DNA of 38,986 nt from an uncultured Alphaproteobacteria bacterium. Its GTDB lineage: Bacteria > Pseudomonadota > Alphaproteobacteria > HIMB59. Positions 15,670 to 24,770 of this stretch are shown here, in pieces (within the stretch, counting starts at the first letter, position 1; every line of letters begins with the position of its first letter). A program made the position numbers and the translations under genes. Under the pieces are notes generated by a model. The model did not search any database. It was not told the DNA's origin and saw nothing but the letters and a program-made list of their open reading frames with translations. The DNA lies in contig CABYRL010000009.1 in NCBI GenBank assembly GCA_902521465.1, positions 1-38,986 of the forward strand. The letters are read 5' to 3'.

Positions 15670-16641
15670 TTGATTAAAAAAAAGATTGTCACAATAGTCG
15701 GTGCTGGCGTCATTGGCGCTGGATGGGCTGCTAGAATGCTAGCATGTGGTCTAAAAGTTAATGCTTATGACCCAAGTGTTAAAGCAAGAAAGCAACTATT
15801 ATCAAATACCAAAACAGCTTTAAAGAGCCTTCAAAGATTAGGTTTAAACAAAAATGCAAAACTTAGTAATTTAAACATTTATTCCAATCTCAGAGAGTCT
15901 CTTCATTCAACAACCTTTGTCCAAGAAAATGCTCCAGAGAATGAAAAGTTAAAGAAGAAACTTCTCAAAGACATAGATAAATTATTGCCAAAAAATATAA
16001 TCATTGCGTCTAGTTCATCGGGACTTTTGCCTACAAGAATTCAATCTTTATGTAATTATCCAGAAAGAGTTTGTATAGGACATCCATTTAACCCTGTATA
16101 TTTATTACCTCTTGTTGAGTTGGTATCAGGAAAGCAAACAAAGAAAAACACAATTACCAGAGCTAAGAAGTTTTACGAGTTAATAGGAATGAAGCCTTTG
16201 ATTGTAAAAAAAGAAATTGAGGGATATATATCTGATCGCTTACAGGAGGCTCTTTGGAGGGAGGCACTTCACATAATTAAAGATGGCATTGCTTCGACTC
16301 AAGATGTTGACGATGCGATTATTTATGGACCTGGATTACGATGGTCTTTTATGGGTGTTTGTCTAACTTTTCATCTTGCAGGAGGGCAGACAGGCATGAA
16401 ACACATGTTAGAGCAGTTTGGACCTGCTCTAAAGTTACCTTGGACTAAATTAAAGGCTCCAAAACTAGACGCGAAACTAAAAAAATTAATGATTTCAGGC
16501 ACAAAAAAACAGTCAGGAAGATACAGTATTAAAGATCTAGAGGTGCAAAGAGATATTTTTTTGATTGAAATTATGAAAACTTTGAATAAATATCAAAGAA
16601 ATAATTTTCCTAATTGGGATAAAACATTTAATAAATTTTAA
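15670..16641 (+). CDS. lcdH: L-carnitine 3-dehydrogenase (3-hydroxyacyl-CoA dehydrogenase family)
   Basis: The enzyme is predicted to oxidise L-carnitine to 3-dehydrocarnitine with NAD+. The Rossmann motif is VGAGVIGAGWAARML (10-24). Segments typical of carnitine dehydrogenases follow: SSSGLLPT, GHPFNPVYLLPLVELV, DRLQEALWREALHI and YGPGLRWSFMG, then HLAGGQTGMKHMLEQFGPAL. The 323-residue length is normal. The start is TTG at 15670: an in-frame TAA lies at 15664-15666 and the first ATG would remove the nucleotide-binding motif. The next gene starts one base after the stop. The partner oxygenase makes carnitine from gamma-butyrobetaine, so the two genes form consecutive steps. No 3-dehydrocarnitine-cleaving enzyme (BKACE family) was seen in the window. 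Confidence 0.9.
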   Translation: MIKKKIVTIVGAGVIGAGWAARMLACGLKVNAYDPSVKARKQLLSNTKTALKSLQRLGLNKNAKLSNLNIYSNLRESLHSTTFVQENAPENEKLKKKLLKDIDKLLPKNIIIASSSSGLLPTRIQSLCNYPERVCIGHPFNPVYLLPLVELVSGKQTKKNTITRAKKFYELIGMKPLIVKKEIEGYISDRLQEALWREALHIIKDGIASTQDVDDAIIYGPGLRWSFMGVCLTFHLAGGQTGMKHMLEQFGPALKLPWTKLKAPKLDAKLKKLMISGTKKQSGRYSIKDLEVQRDIFLIEIMKTLNKYQRNNFPNWDKTFNKF

Positions 16642-16642
16642 T

Positions 16643-17785
16643 ATGAGTGAAAACCTTTCAATTAAAACAATTGATAAAAATAACAAGTCTATTTTAGTCG
16701 ATTGGAGTGATGGTTTTAAAAGTAAATATAATTTCCTATGGTTGAGAGATAATTGTCCTTCAGAAGTGCATCCAACAGCTCGTGAACGAACTTTTAATTT
16801 GCTTGATGTATCTGAAGATATTCACCCTAAAAATTACTCTCTAAATAGCGAGGGTAATCTTGAGATTGAATGGAGTGAGGGAGAGCATAAAAGTGTTTAT
16901 GATAGAGATTGGTTGAGACATAATTGTTATTCTTTAAAACACAGTCGAGAGTACGTCTCACCATATAGGATTTGGGATAAATCCATTCAAGATACATTTG
17001 CAGATATTCAAATAGATTACAGCGAAATAACTAGTAGTGATGATGGTTTAAAAAAGTGGTTACAACAACTACATTTTTTTGGTATTTCAATTGTTAAAAA
17101 TGCTCCAACAGAACTAAATTCTGGTTTTGATATCCTGAAAAATATAAGTCACACTCGAGAAACTTTTTTTAAAACACCATTCGAGGTCATTGATATACCT
17201 AACCCTAATAATTCAGCTTACACTGCTGCAGGTCTAAGAAATCATATTGATTTACCATATTATGAGATAGCTCCAGGATATCAGTTTCTCCACTGCTTAA
17301 TAAATAATGCGATTGGGGGTGAGTCAGTTGCTGTAGATGGTTTTAAGGTAATTGATTATTTAAAAAATAATCACTCAAATGATTATGAGGTACTACTTAA
17401 TACGTCTGTAAAATTTGTAAACAGAGACTACACAACCAATACAATCAGAGTAATGCATAAACCAATAATTACTCTCGATCACAATAATGATTATAATGAT
17501 ATTAGGTTCAGTGTTGCCTATATGGGAGTTATGGACTGCCATCCTGATCAGATGGATCATTTTTACTCAGCATATAGAAAGCTTTTAAGCTTACTTCATG
17601 ACCAGAGGTTTGAAATTAATTTTCGTATGCAAGCCGGAGATATTTTTAGTTTTAATAATCGAAGAGTGTTACATGGTAGAAAAGAATATGATGCCAATTC
17701 TGGAGAAAGGCACCTTCAAGGTTATTATATGGATAGAGATGAAATCTTGGGTCGCTTAAATTATATTGAAAATTTAAATCCTTAA
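16643..17785 (+). CDS. Gamma-butyrobetaine dioxygenase-like Fe(II)/2-oxoglutarate oxygenase
   Basis: The 380-residue enzyme has an N-terminal DUF971-like domain (about 1-110) and a TauD/BBOX catalytic domain. The iron ligands are His201 and Asp203 in NHIDLPYYE and the distal His344 in RRVLHGRKEY; GERHLQGYYMDRDE near the end matches gamma-butyrobetaine and trimethyllysine hydroxylases. The expected reaction is gamma-butyrobetaine plus 2-oxoglutarate plus oxygen to L-carnitine. In the zinc site known from human BBOX (Cys38, Cys40, Cys43, His82) only Cys38 and His82 are kept, with Ser at 40 and His at 43. It is co-transcribed with carnitine dehydrogenase. A trimethyllysine dioxygenase or another betaine hydroxylase is possible. 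Confidence 0.88.
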   Translation: MSENLSIKTIDKNNKSILVDWSDGFKSKYNFLWLRDNCPSEVHPTARERTFNLLDVSEDIHPKNYSLNSEGNLEIEWSEGEHKSVYDRDWLRHNCYSLKHSREYVSPYRIWDKSIQDTFADIQIDYSEITSSDDGLKKWLQQLHFFGISIVKNAPTELNSGFDILKNISHTRETFFKTPFEVIDIPNPNNSAYTAAGLRNHIDLPYYEIAPGYQFLHCLINNAIGGESVAVDGFKVIDYLKNNHSNDYEVLLNTSVKFVNRDYTTNTIRVMHKPIITLDHNNDYNDIRFSVAYMGVMDCHPDQMDHFYSAYRKLLSLLHDQRFEINFRMQAGDIFSFNNRRVLHGRKEYDANSGERHLQGYYMDRDEILGRLNYIENLNP

Positions 17786-18048
17786 ATTTAATAAAATTAA
17801 AAATTAAAAACCAAGTGTTGTTCAAAGATTACAGCAATATAATTAGAAAAAATTTATTAGGATTAGTTATCTTAAAAGGTAAAAGAAGCAATTGATAATG
17901 AAAAAATTTTGTAAAGTAATGTTTTAAATTACTTACTTTGGTGGCTTCATCTTTTTAACCTCCATCCTTAAACCTATCCTCTAGGTGATTCTATCTTATC
18001 AAATAAATTGGATTTTGTATTTTTTAATTTATGAATATTATAAAAACT
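17786..18048. other. Longest intergenic stretch (263 bases), with one weak hairpin
   Basis: No gene, tRNA or recognisable regulatory RNA was seen. At 17911-17936 the arms GTAAAGTAA and TTACTTAC can pair with one bulged A. Read on the minus strand the hairpin is followed by AAAATTTTTT, so it could end transcription of the secreted-protein gene, although it lies about 110 bases past that stop. For its size and slightly higher C content near 17950-17990 it stands out from the otherwise minimal spacers. Confidence 0.35.
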
Positions 18049-18627
18049 TTATTTTACACAATGTTCATTGTCCCAAAATTTATTAACTTTTGGCATTATT
18101 AATGGCAGTTTAGCAATAACAGTAGGCCCAAATTTTTCTATATCTCCAGTTGCAAGAACGTAATTACCCATATTAATTTCATTGAAAACTTTAATGTAGT
18201 ATGAACCTGGTTCGTAAGTTACTGTACTTTTAAAATCTTCACCTATTTGCGGTCCTATCCAATACCATTTTTTACCATAGGGCTCATACCATTCCCACCA
18301 CTCAAAATTTTGACCATCAACTTCCTCGATGACACTTAACTCAAGGTCTTTACCTTCTAAAATACTAAATGAGAACTTTCTAAATGTGTTACAATCATCA
18401 ATTTTTGGAACAGTAATACCAACATAAAAATTAAATTTCTGATCAGAATTTATTAAGTAATAATGTGGATCACCATTTAATTTAGAGTATATTGCTTTTG
18501 ATATTTCTGGTTTTTCTATTAGATATGCCTCATTAGGTTTATTAGGGTTTGAGTCATTAATTACAGGTTGATGAGCATAGGATAATGAACAAAAGATAAT
18601 TAAAATAAAAACACTAAAAAATTTCAT
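18049..18627 (-). CDS. Secreted protein of unknown function with predicted N-terminal histidine
   Basis: I do not recognise a named family. The protein has 192 residues with a clear signal peptide (1-18; cleavage expected after SLSYA). The mature protein would begin HQPVIND. It is rich in aromatic residues, notably EWWEWYEPYGKKWYW (about 108-122), followed by GPQIG and a beta-rich stretch EPGSYYIKVFNE. This suggests a beta-sandwich domain. Two cysteines remain after cleavage (in DDCNTF and at EHCVK near the end) and could form a disulfide. It stands alone, divergent from the PIMT-family gene, with no operon partner. Confidence 0.75.
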   Translation of the reverse strand: MKFFSVFILIIFCSLSYAHQPVINDSNPNKPNEAYLIEKPEISKAIYSKLNGDPHYYLINSDQKFNFYVGITVPKIDDCNTFRKFSFSILEGKDLELSVIEEVDGQNFEWWEWYEPYGKKWYWIGPQIGEDFKSTVTYEPGSYYIKVFNEINMGNYVLATGDIEKFGPTVIAKLPLIMPKVNKFWDNEHCVK

Positions 18628-18709
18628 AGTTTAATTTACACTATTATTATATATGAGGCGAATATGATCTATGAAAAACAATTAATTTTGTTATAAATCA
18701 AACTTTATC

Positions 18710-19372
18710 ATGAATTTTGAACAAGCAAGATCAAATATGGTTCTTAATCAATTAAGAGCTAATCGTATTAAAAACTCATCTTTAATTGAAAAAATTGAAT
18801 TATTTCCAAGAGAAAACTTGTATCCAAAACCTTATAAACATTTAGCTTACTCTGATAAAATTATATTTTTAGACGATGGTCGCTTTATTCTACCTCCTTT
18901 AACATCATTTCATTTATTGCAAGCTTTGGGAGAGATTGATGACGAGAGTATTTTAGAAATTGGCTCTGGTTTTGGTACATCAACATCAATTATAAATAAA
19001 TTTTCCTCTAATATTGACTGTATAGAGACTTCTATGCAAATGACCGAAGTTTTTAAAGATAGTATTAAAGAAGGTTTGTTCAATGCCTCTTTATTAGATT
19101 TAACGATAGAGGAATTTTTTAATAACAAAAAACCAAATATTAAAAAATACCAAAAGATTATTATTAATGGTTCACTTGATGAAGAGCCAATAAATATTAT
19201 TAAAAATGCATCAGATAACGCAGAAATAGTTTGTATAATTGATAACCAAGAATTTAAACATAAGATTGTTAAATATATAAAAGTAGGAGGCAAATCGAAT
19301 AAGTTTGTTATAGATGAAGCTTCTTCTTCTTATATTTATAAATATGTTCAATCCGAACCATTTGTTTTTTAG
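18710..19372 (+). CDS. pcm: Protein-L-isoaspartate O-methyltransferase family protein
   Basis: The 220-residue protein matches the divergent alphaproteobacterial PIMT branch. Its N-terminus NFEQARSNMVLNQLRANRI corresponds to the family's MVxxQLRxxxI pattern, followed by FPRENLYP and the RFILPPLTSFHLLQAL segment. The S-adenosylmethionine motif is ILEIGSGFGTSTSII (about 82-96). The C-terminal half is less conserved than in PIMT proper, so repair of isoaspartyl residues is plausible but not certain. It precedes valS by three bases; in other alphaproteobacteria a PIMT-family gene often sits upstream of valS with tolC between them, and tolC is absent here. Confidence 0.8.
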   Translation: MNFEQARSNMVLNQLRANRIKNSSLIEKIELFPRENLYPKPYKHLAYSDKIIFLDDGRFILPPLTSFHLLQALGEIDDESILEIGSGFGTSTSIINKFSSNIDCIETSMQMTEVFKDSIKEGLFNASLLDLTIEEFFNNKKPNIKKYQKIIINGSLDEEPINIIKNASDNAEIVCIIDNQEFKHKIVKYIKVGGKSNKFVIDEASSSYIYKYVQSEPFVF

Positions 19373-19375
19373 CAA

Positions 19376-21973
19376 ATGGATGAATTTCAAAATAAAAAAG
19401 AATATGAAAATGAAATTTATCAGCTTTGGTTAGATAAAGAATGTTTTAAACCTAAGTACAATTTTGATAAAAACTTTTCTATTTGTATCCCTCCCCCAAA
19501 TGTAACAGGGTCGCTGCATATGGGACATGCACTTAATAACACTATTCAGGATATTTTAACAAGATATCACCGTATGAATGGCTTTAATACTCTATGGCAA
19601 CCAGGAACAGACCATGCAGGCATAGCGACACAAATGGTTGTAGAAAGAAACTTAGCTGAGAAAAATATTTATCGTAAAGATCTTACTAGAGAGGAGTTCA
19701 TTAAAAAAATATGGGAATGGAAAGAATATTCGGGTTCCACAATTATAAATCAATTAAAAAGGCTTGGTAGTTCATGTGATTGGTCAAGGGAAAGATTTAC
19801 GATGGATGATGGATTGTCATCTGCAGTTAGAAAGGTCTTTGTTAAATTATATACAGAGGGGTTAATATATAAAGATCAAGCTCTTGTTAATTGGGATACC
19901 AAATTTAAAACAGCTATTTCTGATCTAGAGGTTGTTCCTACAGATGTTAGCACCCAAATTTACTATATTAAATATCCAAGCTCTAATTCTGAGAGCATAA
20001 CTGTTGCAACAGTCAGGCCAGAAACAATTTTTGGTGATGTTGCCATAGCAGTTAACCCCAATGACAGTAGATATACTTTATTAAAAAAAGAAACTTTTAC
20101 TATTCCTTTAACCTCAAGATCTATTCCACTTATATTTGATGAATATTCTGATCCCGAAATGGGAAGTGGTGCAGTTAAAATTACCCCAGCACACGATTTT
20201 AACGATTTTGAAATCGGAAAAAGGCACAACTTAGAACTATTAAATATTCTAAACGAGGATGGATCATTGAACGAAAATTGTCCAAAAGAATTTCAGGGTT
20301 TAGATCGATTTGAGGCAAGAAAAAAAGTTGTTAATTTACTGAAAGAAAAAGGTTTTATAGAAAAAATTGAAGATTATAAAACCACAATACCATATGGTGA
20401 TCGCTCGAACACTGTTGTCGAACCTTTTTTAACTCATCAGTGGTTTTGTAATGCTGAAGAATTAGCGAAACAGGCAATGAAAGTTGTCAAAGACGGTGAT
20501 ACAAAATTTTTTCCCTCAAATTGGGAGAAAACATACTTTCAATGGATGGAAAATATTAGACCTTGGTGTATTTCTCGACAAATATGGTGGGGACATCAAA
20601 TTCCAGTTTGGTATGGTCCTGATGGAAAAGAATTTTGTGCAGAAACTGAAGAAGAAGCAAAAAATTTAGCCGTAGACTTTTATAAAGCGGATAAAATAAT
20701 TTTAAAAAGAGATCAAGACGTCTTGGACACCTGGTTCTCCTCAGCTCTTTGGCCTTTCTCTACTTTAGGATGGCCTAATAAAGAACAAACATTAGATACA
20801 TTTTACCCTAATTCTGTACTAGTTACGGGTTTTGATATCATCTTTTTCTGGGTTGCTCGCATGATGATGATGGGAAATAAATTTATGTCAGAAACACCTT
20901 TTAATACTGTTTATGTTCATGCTCTTGTTCGTGATGAAAAAGGTCAAAAAATGTCAAAATCAAAAGGTAATGTCATTGATCCTTTAGAAATAATTGACAA
21001 GTATGGCGCAGATACACTTCGCTTTACTTTAACATCATTAAATACACCTGGAAGGGATGTAAGGTTAAGTGAGCAACGTATAGCTGGTTATAGAAACTTT
21101 GTTACTAAAATCACTAATGCCTATAAGTTTGCAGAATTTAAAGGAATTTATCCATTTACAGATAGTGATAAAGTTAACCCTAAACATATTTTTAATATTT
21201 GGATTATAAATGAGTTTCAAGAGTTATATAAAAAAGTTCAAGTTAATTATGAAAAATACTATTTTCATGAAGTAGCTAATCAATTATACCATTTCACATG
21301 GCATACTTTTTGTGACTGGTATATTGAACTTTCTAAAAATCTTTTAGACGACAGTCAATTTAGTGATGAGACCAAAAAAACTTTTCATTTAGTATTTAAT
21401 TCTTTATTACAACTTTTACATCCAGTTATTCCTTTTATCACTGAAAAATTGTGGGGTAAAAATAATAAAGATATTTTGATGAATCATCAGTGGGACTATG
21501 TTGATCTAAAAACCGAGAGTGAAGATGTATCTAAAACAAAGTTATTTATAGATTTTATAGAGGAATACAGGTCAATAGAAAAACTTTTTGAAATTAAAAA
21601 AGAAGATACTGTAGAAATTTTTTCTAAAAATCAATCTATTCAATCAATTTTAGGAGATAATAAAAAAACATTCGAGTTTTTAACAAGAAAAAAACTTTCA
21701 TCGTCCCATAAAGACAATAGTGTTACTTTACCTTTTCAAGAGTTTGATTTCGAAATTTCTACTAGCCAAATCGATAAATCTAAAATTAAAGAAAAACTTC
21801 AAGAAAATAAAAGCTCTTTGGAAAAAGAAAAAAATACAATTGATAAAAATTTATCAAATGAAAATTTTGTATCAAAAGCTCCAAAAGATCTCATTGATCA
21901 AAATAAAGAAAGGCAAAGTTCAATTAATATGGAATTGTCTAAAATTGATAGTATATTAATTAATATTCAATAA
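19376..21973 (+). CDS. valS: Valyl-tRNA synthetase
   Basis: This is a class I aminoacyl-tRNA synthetase that charges tRNA-Val. PPPNVTGSLHMGHALNN (39-55) holds the HIGH-type motif. The editing domain follows, then the RPWCISRQIWWGHQIPVWYG segment and the KMSKSKGNVIDP signature (about 524-535). The C-terminal 70 residues are strongly charged and helical, the coiled-coil arm typical of ValS. The 865-residue length fits. Its stop codon shares one base with the ilvD start (21973), so the two are probably co-expressed. Confidence 0.98.
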   Translation: MDEFQNKKEYENEIYQLWLDKECFKPKYNFDKNFSICIPPPNVTGSLHMGHALNNTIQDILTRYHRMNGFNTLWQPGTDHAGIATQMVVERNLAEKNIYRKDLTREEFIKKIWEWKEYSGSTIINQLKRLGSSCDWSRERFTMDDGLSSAVRKVFVKLYTEGLIYKDQALVNWDTKFKTAISDLEVVPTDVSTQIYYIKYPSSNSESITVATVRPETIFGDVAIAVNPNDSRYTLLKKETFTIPLTSRSIPLIFDEYSDPEMGSGAVKITPAHDFNDFEIGKRHNLELLNILNEDGSLNENCPKEFQGLDRFEARKKVVNLLKEKGFIEKIEDYKTTIPYGDRSNTVVEPFLTHQWFCNAEELAKQAMKVVKDGDTKFFPSNWEKTYFQWMENIRPWCISRQIWWGHQIPVWYGPDGKEFCAETEEEAKNLAVDFYKADKIILKRDQDVLDTWFSSALWPFSTLGWPNKEQTLDTFYPNSVLVTGFDIIFFWVARMMMMGNKFMSETPFNTVYVHALVRDEKGQKMSKSKGNVIDPLEIIDKYGADTLRFTLTSLNTPGRDVRLSEQRIAGYRNFVTKITNAYKFAEFKGIYPFTDSDKVNPKHIFNIWIINEFQELYKKVQVNYEKYYFHEVANQLYHFTWHTFCDWYIELSKNLLDDSQFSDETKKTFHLVFNSLLQLLHPVIPFITEKLWGKNNKDILMNHQWDYVDLKTESEDVSKTKLFIDFIEEYRSIEKLFEIKKEDTVEIFSKNQSIQSILGDNKKTFEFLTRKKLSSSHKDNSVTLPFQEFDFEISTSQIDKSKIKEKLQENKSSLEKEKNTIDKNLSNENFVSKAPKDLIDQNKERQSSINMELSKIDSILINIQ

Positions 21974-23685
21974 TGGTTGATAAAAGCAAATTACCAAGTA
22001 GACATGTTTCTGTAGGTCCTAAAAGTGCACCACATAGAGCTTTTTATTATGCTATGGGTATTACCGAAGAACAGATTAAACAACCTTTTGTCGGTGTAGT
22101 AACCACATGGAATGAGTCTGCCCCTTGTAATATTTCACTTTCTCGCCAAGCTCAATCAGCCAAAAAAGGTGTGTGGGATGCAAAAGGTACACCTAGAGAA
22201 TTTACCACCATTACTGTTACTGATGGTATAGCTATGGGTCATGAGGGAATGAAATCTTCTTTAACTAGTAGGGAGATTATAGCAGACTCAACTGAACTTT
22301 CTGTTAGAGGGCACTGTTATGATGCCTTAGTTGGTTTAGCTGGGTGTGATAAATCTTTGCCAGGTTTAATGATGGCAATGCTAAGACTTAATGTGCCATC
22401 TGTATTTATGTACGGTGGATCTATATTACCAGGTGTTTATAAGGATAAGGACGTAACTATAGTAGATGTTTTTGAAGCTGTTGGAAAACATTCAACAGGA
22501 AAGATTTCAGACCAAGAACTCCATGACATTGAGTGTGTTGCCTGTCCATCTGCTGGATCCTGTGGCGGACAGTTCACCGCAAATACCATGGCATGCGTTT
22601 CAGAGACTATTGGTTTAGCACTTCCAGGTTCTGCTATGACACCTGCACCCTATGAAAGTAGAGATAAATATGCTTATGAAAGTGGAAGAGTGGTTATGGA
22701 ATTAATTGAAAAAAACTTGAGACCTAGAGATATTGTTACAAAACAATCACTAATTAATGCGGCTGTGGTTGTTTCAGCATCAGGTGGATCAACAAACGCA
22801 GGTTTACATCTACCTGCTATGGCTCATGAAGCTGGTATTGAATTTACTTTGGAAGATGTCTGTAATATTTTTCAATCAACACCTTATATAGGTAATTTAG
22901 CCCCAGGGGGGAAATATGTAGCTAAAGATTTATACGAAGTTGGTGGAGTTCCTGTTCTAATTAAAGCACTCATTGATGGAGGTTTGATTGATGGATCATG
23001 CATGACTGTTACTGGAAAAACGTTAGCTGAAAATGTAAAAGATGTGGAGTTACCAAAAAATCAAGATGTTGTTTATCCTGTCAGTAGCCCAATTACTAAA
23101 ACAGGTGGCGTGGTAGGTTTGAAAGGTTCACTTGCTCCAGATGGTGCGATCGTAAAAATAGCTGGACTAAAAAAATTACAGTTCAAAGGAAAGGCAATTT
23201 GCTTTGATAGAGAAGAACATGCTCTAGACGCTGTATTAAATGGTAAAATTAAACCTGGTCATGTTGTAATCATAAGATACGAGGGTCCAAAAGGAGGTCC
23301 AGGTATGAGAGAAATGCTTTCTACTACGAGTGCCCTATACGGACAAGATCTTGGCGAAGAGGTAGCTTTAATTACTGACGGAAGGTTCTCTGGAGGTACA
23401 CGTGGTTTTTGTATTGGCCATGTAGGTCCAGAGGCTTATGATTGCGGACCTATAGCGTTAGTTGAAGATGGTGATGAAATAGAAATTGATGCAGAGAAAA
23501 ATTTATTAAATTTGCATGTAGACGAAAAAACGTTATCCGATAGAAAAACTAAATGGGTTAATAAAGAACCAGAGTTTATGTCAGGTACTTTATGGAAATA
23601 CATGAAAACTGTTGGACCTGCAAGCCTAGGGGCAGTTACACACCCTGGCGGTAAATTAGAAAAAAAGACTTATTCAGATATTTAA
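21973..23685 (+). CDS. ilvD: Dihydroxy-acid dehydratase
   Basis: The enzyme dehydrates 2,3-dihydroxy-isovalerate and its methyl homologue in valine, isoleucine and leucine synthesis, and its keto-isovalerate product also feeds pantothenate synthesis. Fe-S cluster and active-site segments are visible: LAGCDKSLPGLMMA (about 118-131), CPSAGSCGGQFTANTM (about 191-206), and the C-terminal TDGRFSGGTRGFCIGHVGPEA. The length, 570 residues, is normal. It is linked to valS by a one-base overlap and its 3' end overlaps convergent xthA by twelve bases. Coupling valyl-tRNA synthetase with valine synthesis is functionally sensible. Confidence 0.98.
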   Translation: MVDKSKLPSRHVSVGPKSAPHRAFYYAMGITEEQIKQPFVGVVTTWNESAPCNISLSRQAQSAKKGVWDAKGTPREFTTITVTDGIAMGHEGMKSSLTSREIIADSTELSVRGHCYDALVGLAGCDKSLPGLMMAMLRLNVPSVFMYGGSILPGVYKDKDVTIVDVFEAVGKHSTGKISDQELHDIECVACPSAGSCGGQFTANTMACVSETIGLALPGSAMTPAPYESRDKYAYESGRVVMELIEKNLRPRDIVTKQSLINAAVVVSASGGSTNAGLHLPAMAHEAGIEFTLEDVCNIFQSTPYIGNLAPGGKYVAKDLYEVGGVPVLIKALIDGGLIDGSCMTVTGKTLAENVKDVELPKNQDVVYPVSSPITKTGGVVGLKGSLAPDGAIVKIAGLKKLQFKGKAICFDREEHALDAVLNGKIKPGHVVIIRYEGPKGGPGMREMLSTTSALYGQDLGEEVALITDGRFSGGTRGFCIGHVGPEAYDCGPIALVEDGDEIEIDAEKNLLNLHVDEKTLSDRKTKWVNKEPEFMSGTLWKYMKTVGPASLGAVTHPGGKLEKKTYSDI

Positions 23686-24441
23686 TTCTATAAGAATAGG
23701 GCAGTGATCAGAGGGTCTATCCATATCACGGTATTCTTTTAATACTTTTAATTTCATAATTTTACTTTTTAGAAATGGAGATAAAAGAAAAAAGTCTATT
23801 CTTATTCCTTCCTCTTTTCCAAATTTGTAAGTTTTATAATCAAAAAAAGTATAACTATGTTTTTTTGGAGTAGTCTTGAACACATCAATTAGATCTAGAT
23901 TTATTAATTTATAGAATTCTTTTCTAGATTGAGGTTGTGCTAAAGCATCATTTTTATATTTTTTAATATCATGAGCATCTTCATCATCTGGAATAACATT
24001 AAAATCTCCCATTAATAAAACATCATATTCTTTTTTAAGTATTTCTATTTCTTTATAAAGTAATTTCATCCATTCAAGCTTATTTGTAAATTTATCTGTA
24101 TCTATAGGATTTCCATTAGGAAAATAACAATTGAGGATTGCTAAATTTTTATCTTTTATAATGACTGTATTGTTTCTTGCTTGTGTCATATTTAACTTCT
24201 TTAAGGGATTTTCACTTAATGCTATCTCTCTTTTACAAGAAACACTTACCCCATTATAGCTTTTTTGAGTTTCAGCCACTGTTTTCAATGAAAATTGATT
24301 AAAAAAATTTTCTACGTATTCTTTATCTAATATCTTCAGTTCTTGTAAGCAAATTATATCTGGAGCTTCTGATTTTACTATTTGTTCTATTAGTGGTTCT
24401 CGTGCTCTTAAAGAATTTACATTCCAACTAATAATTTTCAC
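23674..24441 (-). CDS. xthA: Exodeoxyribonuclease III
   Basis: This AP endonuclease / 3'-5' exonuclease for base-excision repair has 255 residues. Exonuclease-endonuclease-phosphatase motifs are seen: ISWNVNSLRAR (4-14), CLQELK (the metal-binding Glu), NCYFPNG, LLMGDFNVIPDDEDAHD, RIDFFLLS and SDHCPILIEL near the end. It lies two bases downstream of erpA on the same strand and probably shares its transcript. The tail overlaps ilvD. Confidence 0.96.
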   Translation of the reverse strand: MKIISWNVNSLRAREPLIEQIVKSEAPDIICLQELKILDKEYVENFFNQFSLKTVAETQKSYNGVSVSCKREIALSENPLKKLNMTQARNNTVIIKDKNLAILNCYFPNGNPIDTDKFTNKLEWMKLLYKEIEILKKEYDVLLMGDFNVIPDDEDAHDIKKYKNDALAQPQSRKEFYKLINLDLIDVFKTTPKKHSYTFFDYKTYKFGKEEGIRIDFFLLSPFLKSKIMKLKVLKEYRDMDRPSDHCPILIELNI

Positions 24442-24443
24442 AA

Positions 24444-24770
24444 TTAAACGCTAAATGATGTGCCACAGCCACAAGAATTTTTAGCATTAGGATTTGAAAT
24501 AGAAAAACTAGAACCTATTAATTCATCTTTATAATCTAATTCAGACTCATTTATGAAAGTCATAGAATTCTTATCAATCAAAATTTGTAAATCTTTAAAA
24601 TTAAATACATGATCTTTGGTTTCATTAATTACATTTTCACTTTTAAATACGTACTGAAAGCCAGAACATCCACCACCTTTGACTCTGATTCTAAAATATT
24701 TCATATTTTGATCTTTTAGAACTTCTTGAATTTTATTTATAGCTTTATCTGTTATATTAATACTTCCCAT
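24444..24770 (-). CDS. erpA: ErpA/IscA-type iron-sulfur cluster insertion protein
   Basis: This 108-residue A-type Fe-S carrier has the three conserved cysteines: GGGCSGFQY (about 32-40) and NSCGCGTSF at the C-terminus. It delivers clusters to apo-proteins. Its ATG (24770-24768) is directly back-to-back with the dgt ATG (24771-24773), so its promoter must lie inside dgt. The erpA-xthA and dgt-argS neighbours agree with alphaproteobacterial gene order. ErpA and IscA cannot be separated firmly by motif; the context favours ErpA. Confidence 0.92.
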   Translation of the reverse strand: MGSINITDKAINKIQEVLKDQNMKYFRIRVKGGGCSGFQYVFKSENVINETKDHVFNFKDLQILIDKNSMTFINESELDYKDELIGSSFSISNPNAKNSCGCGTSFSV

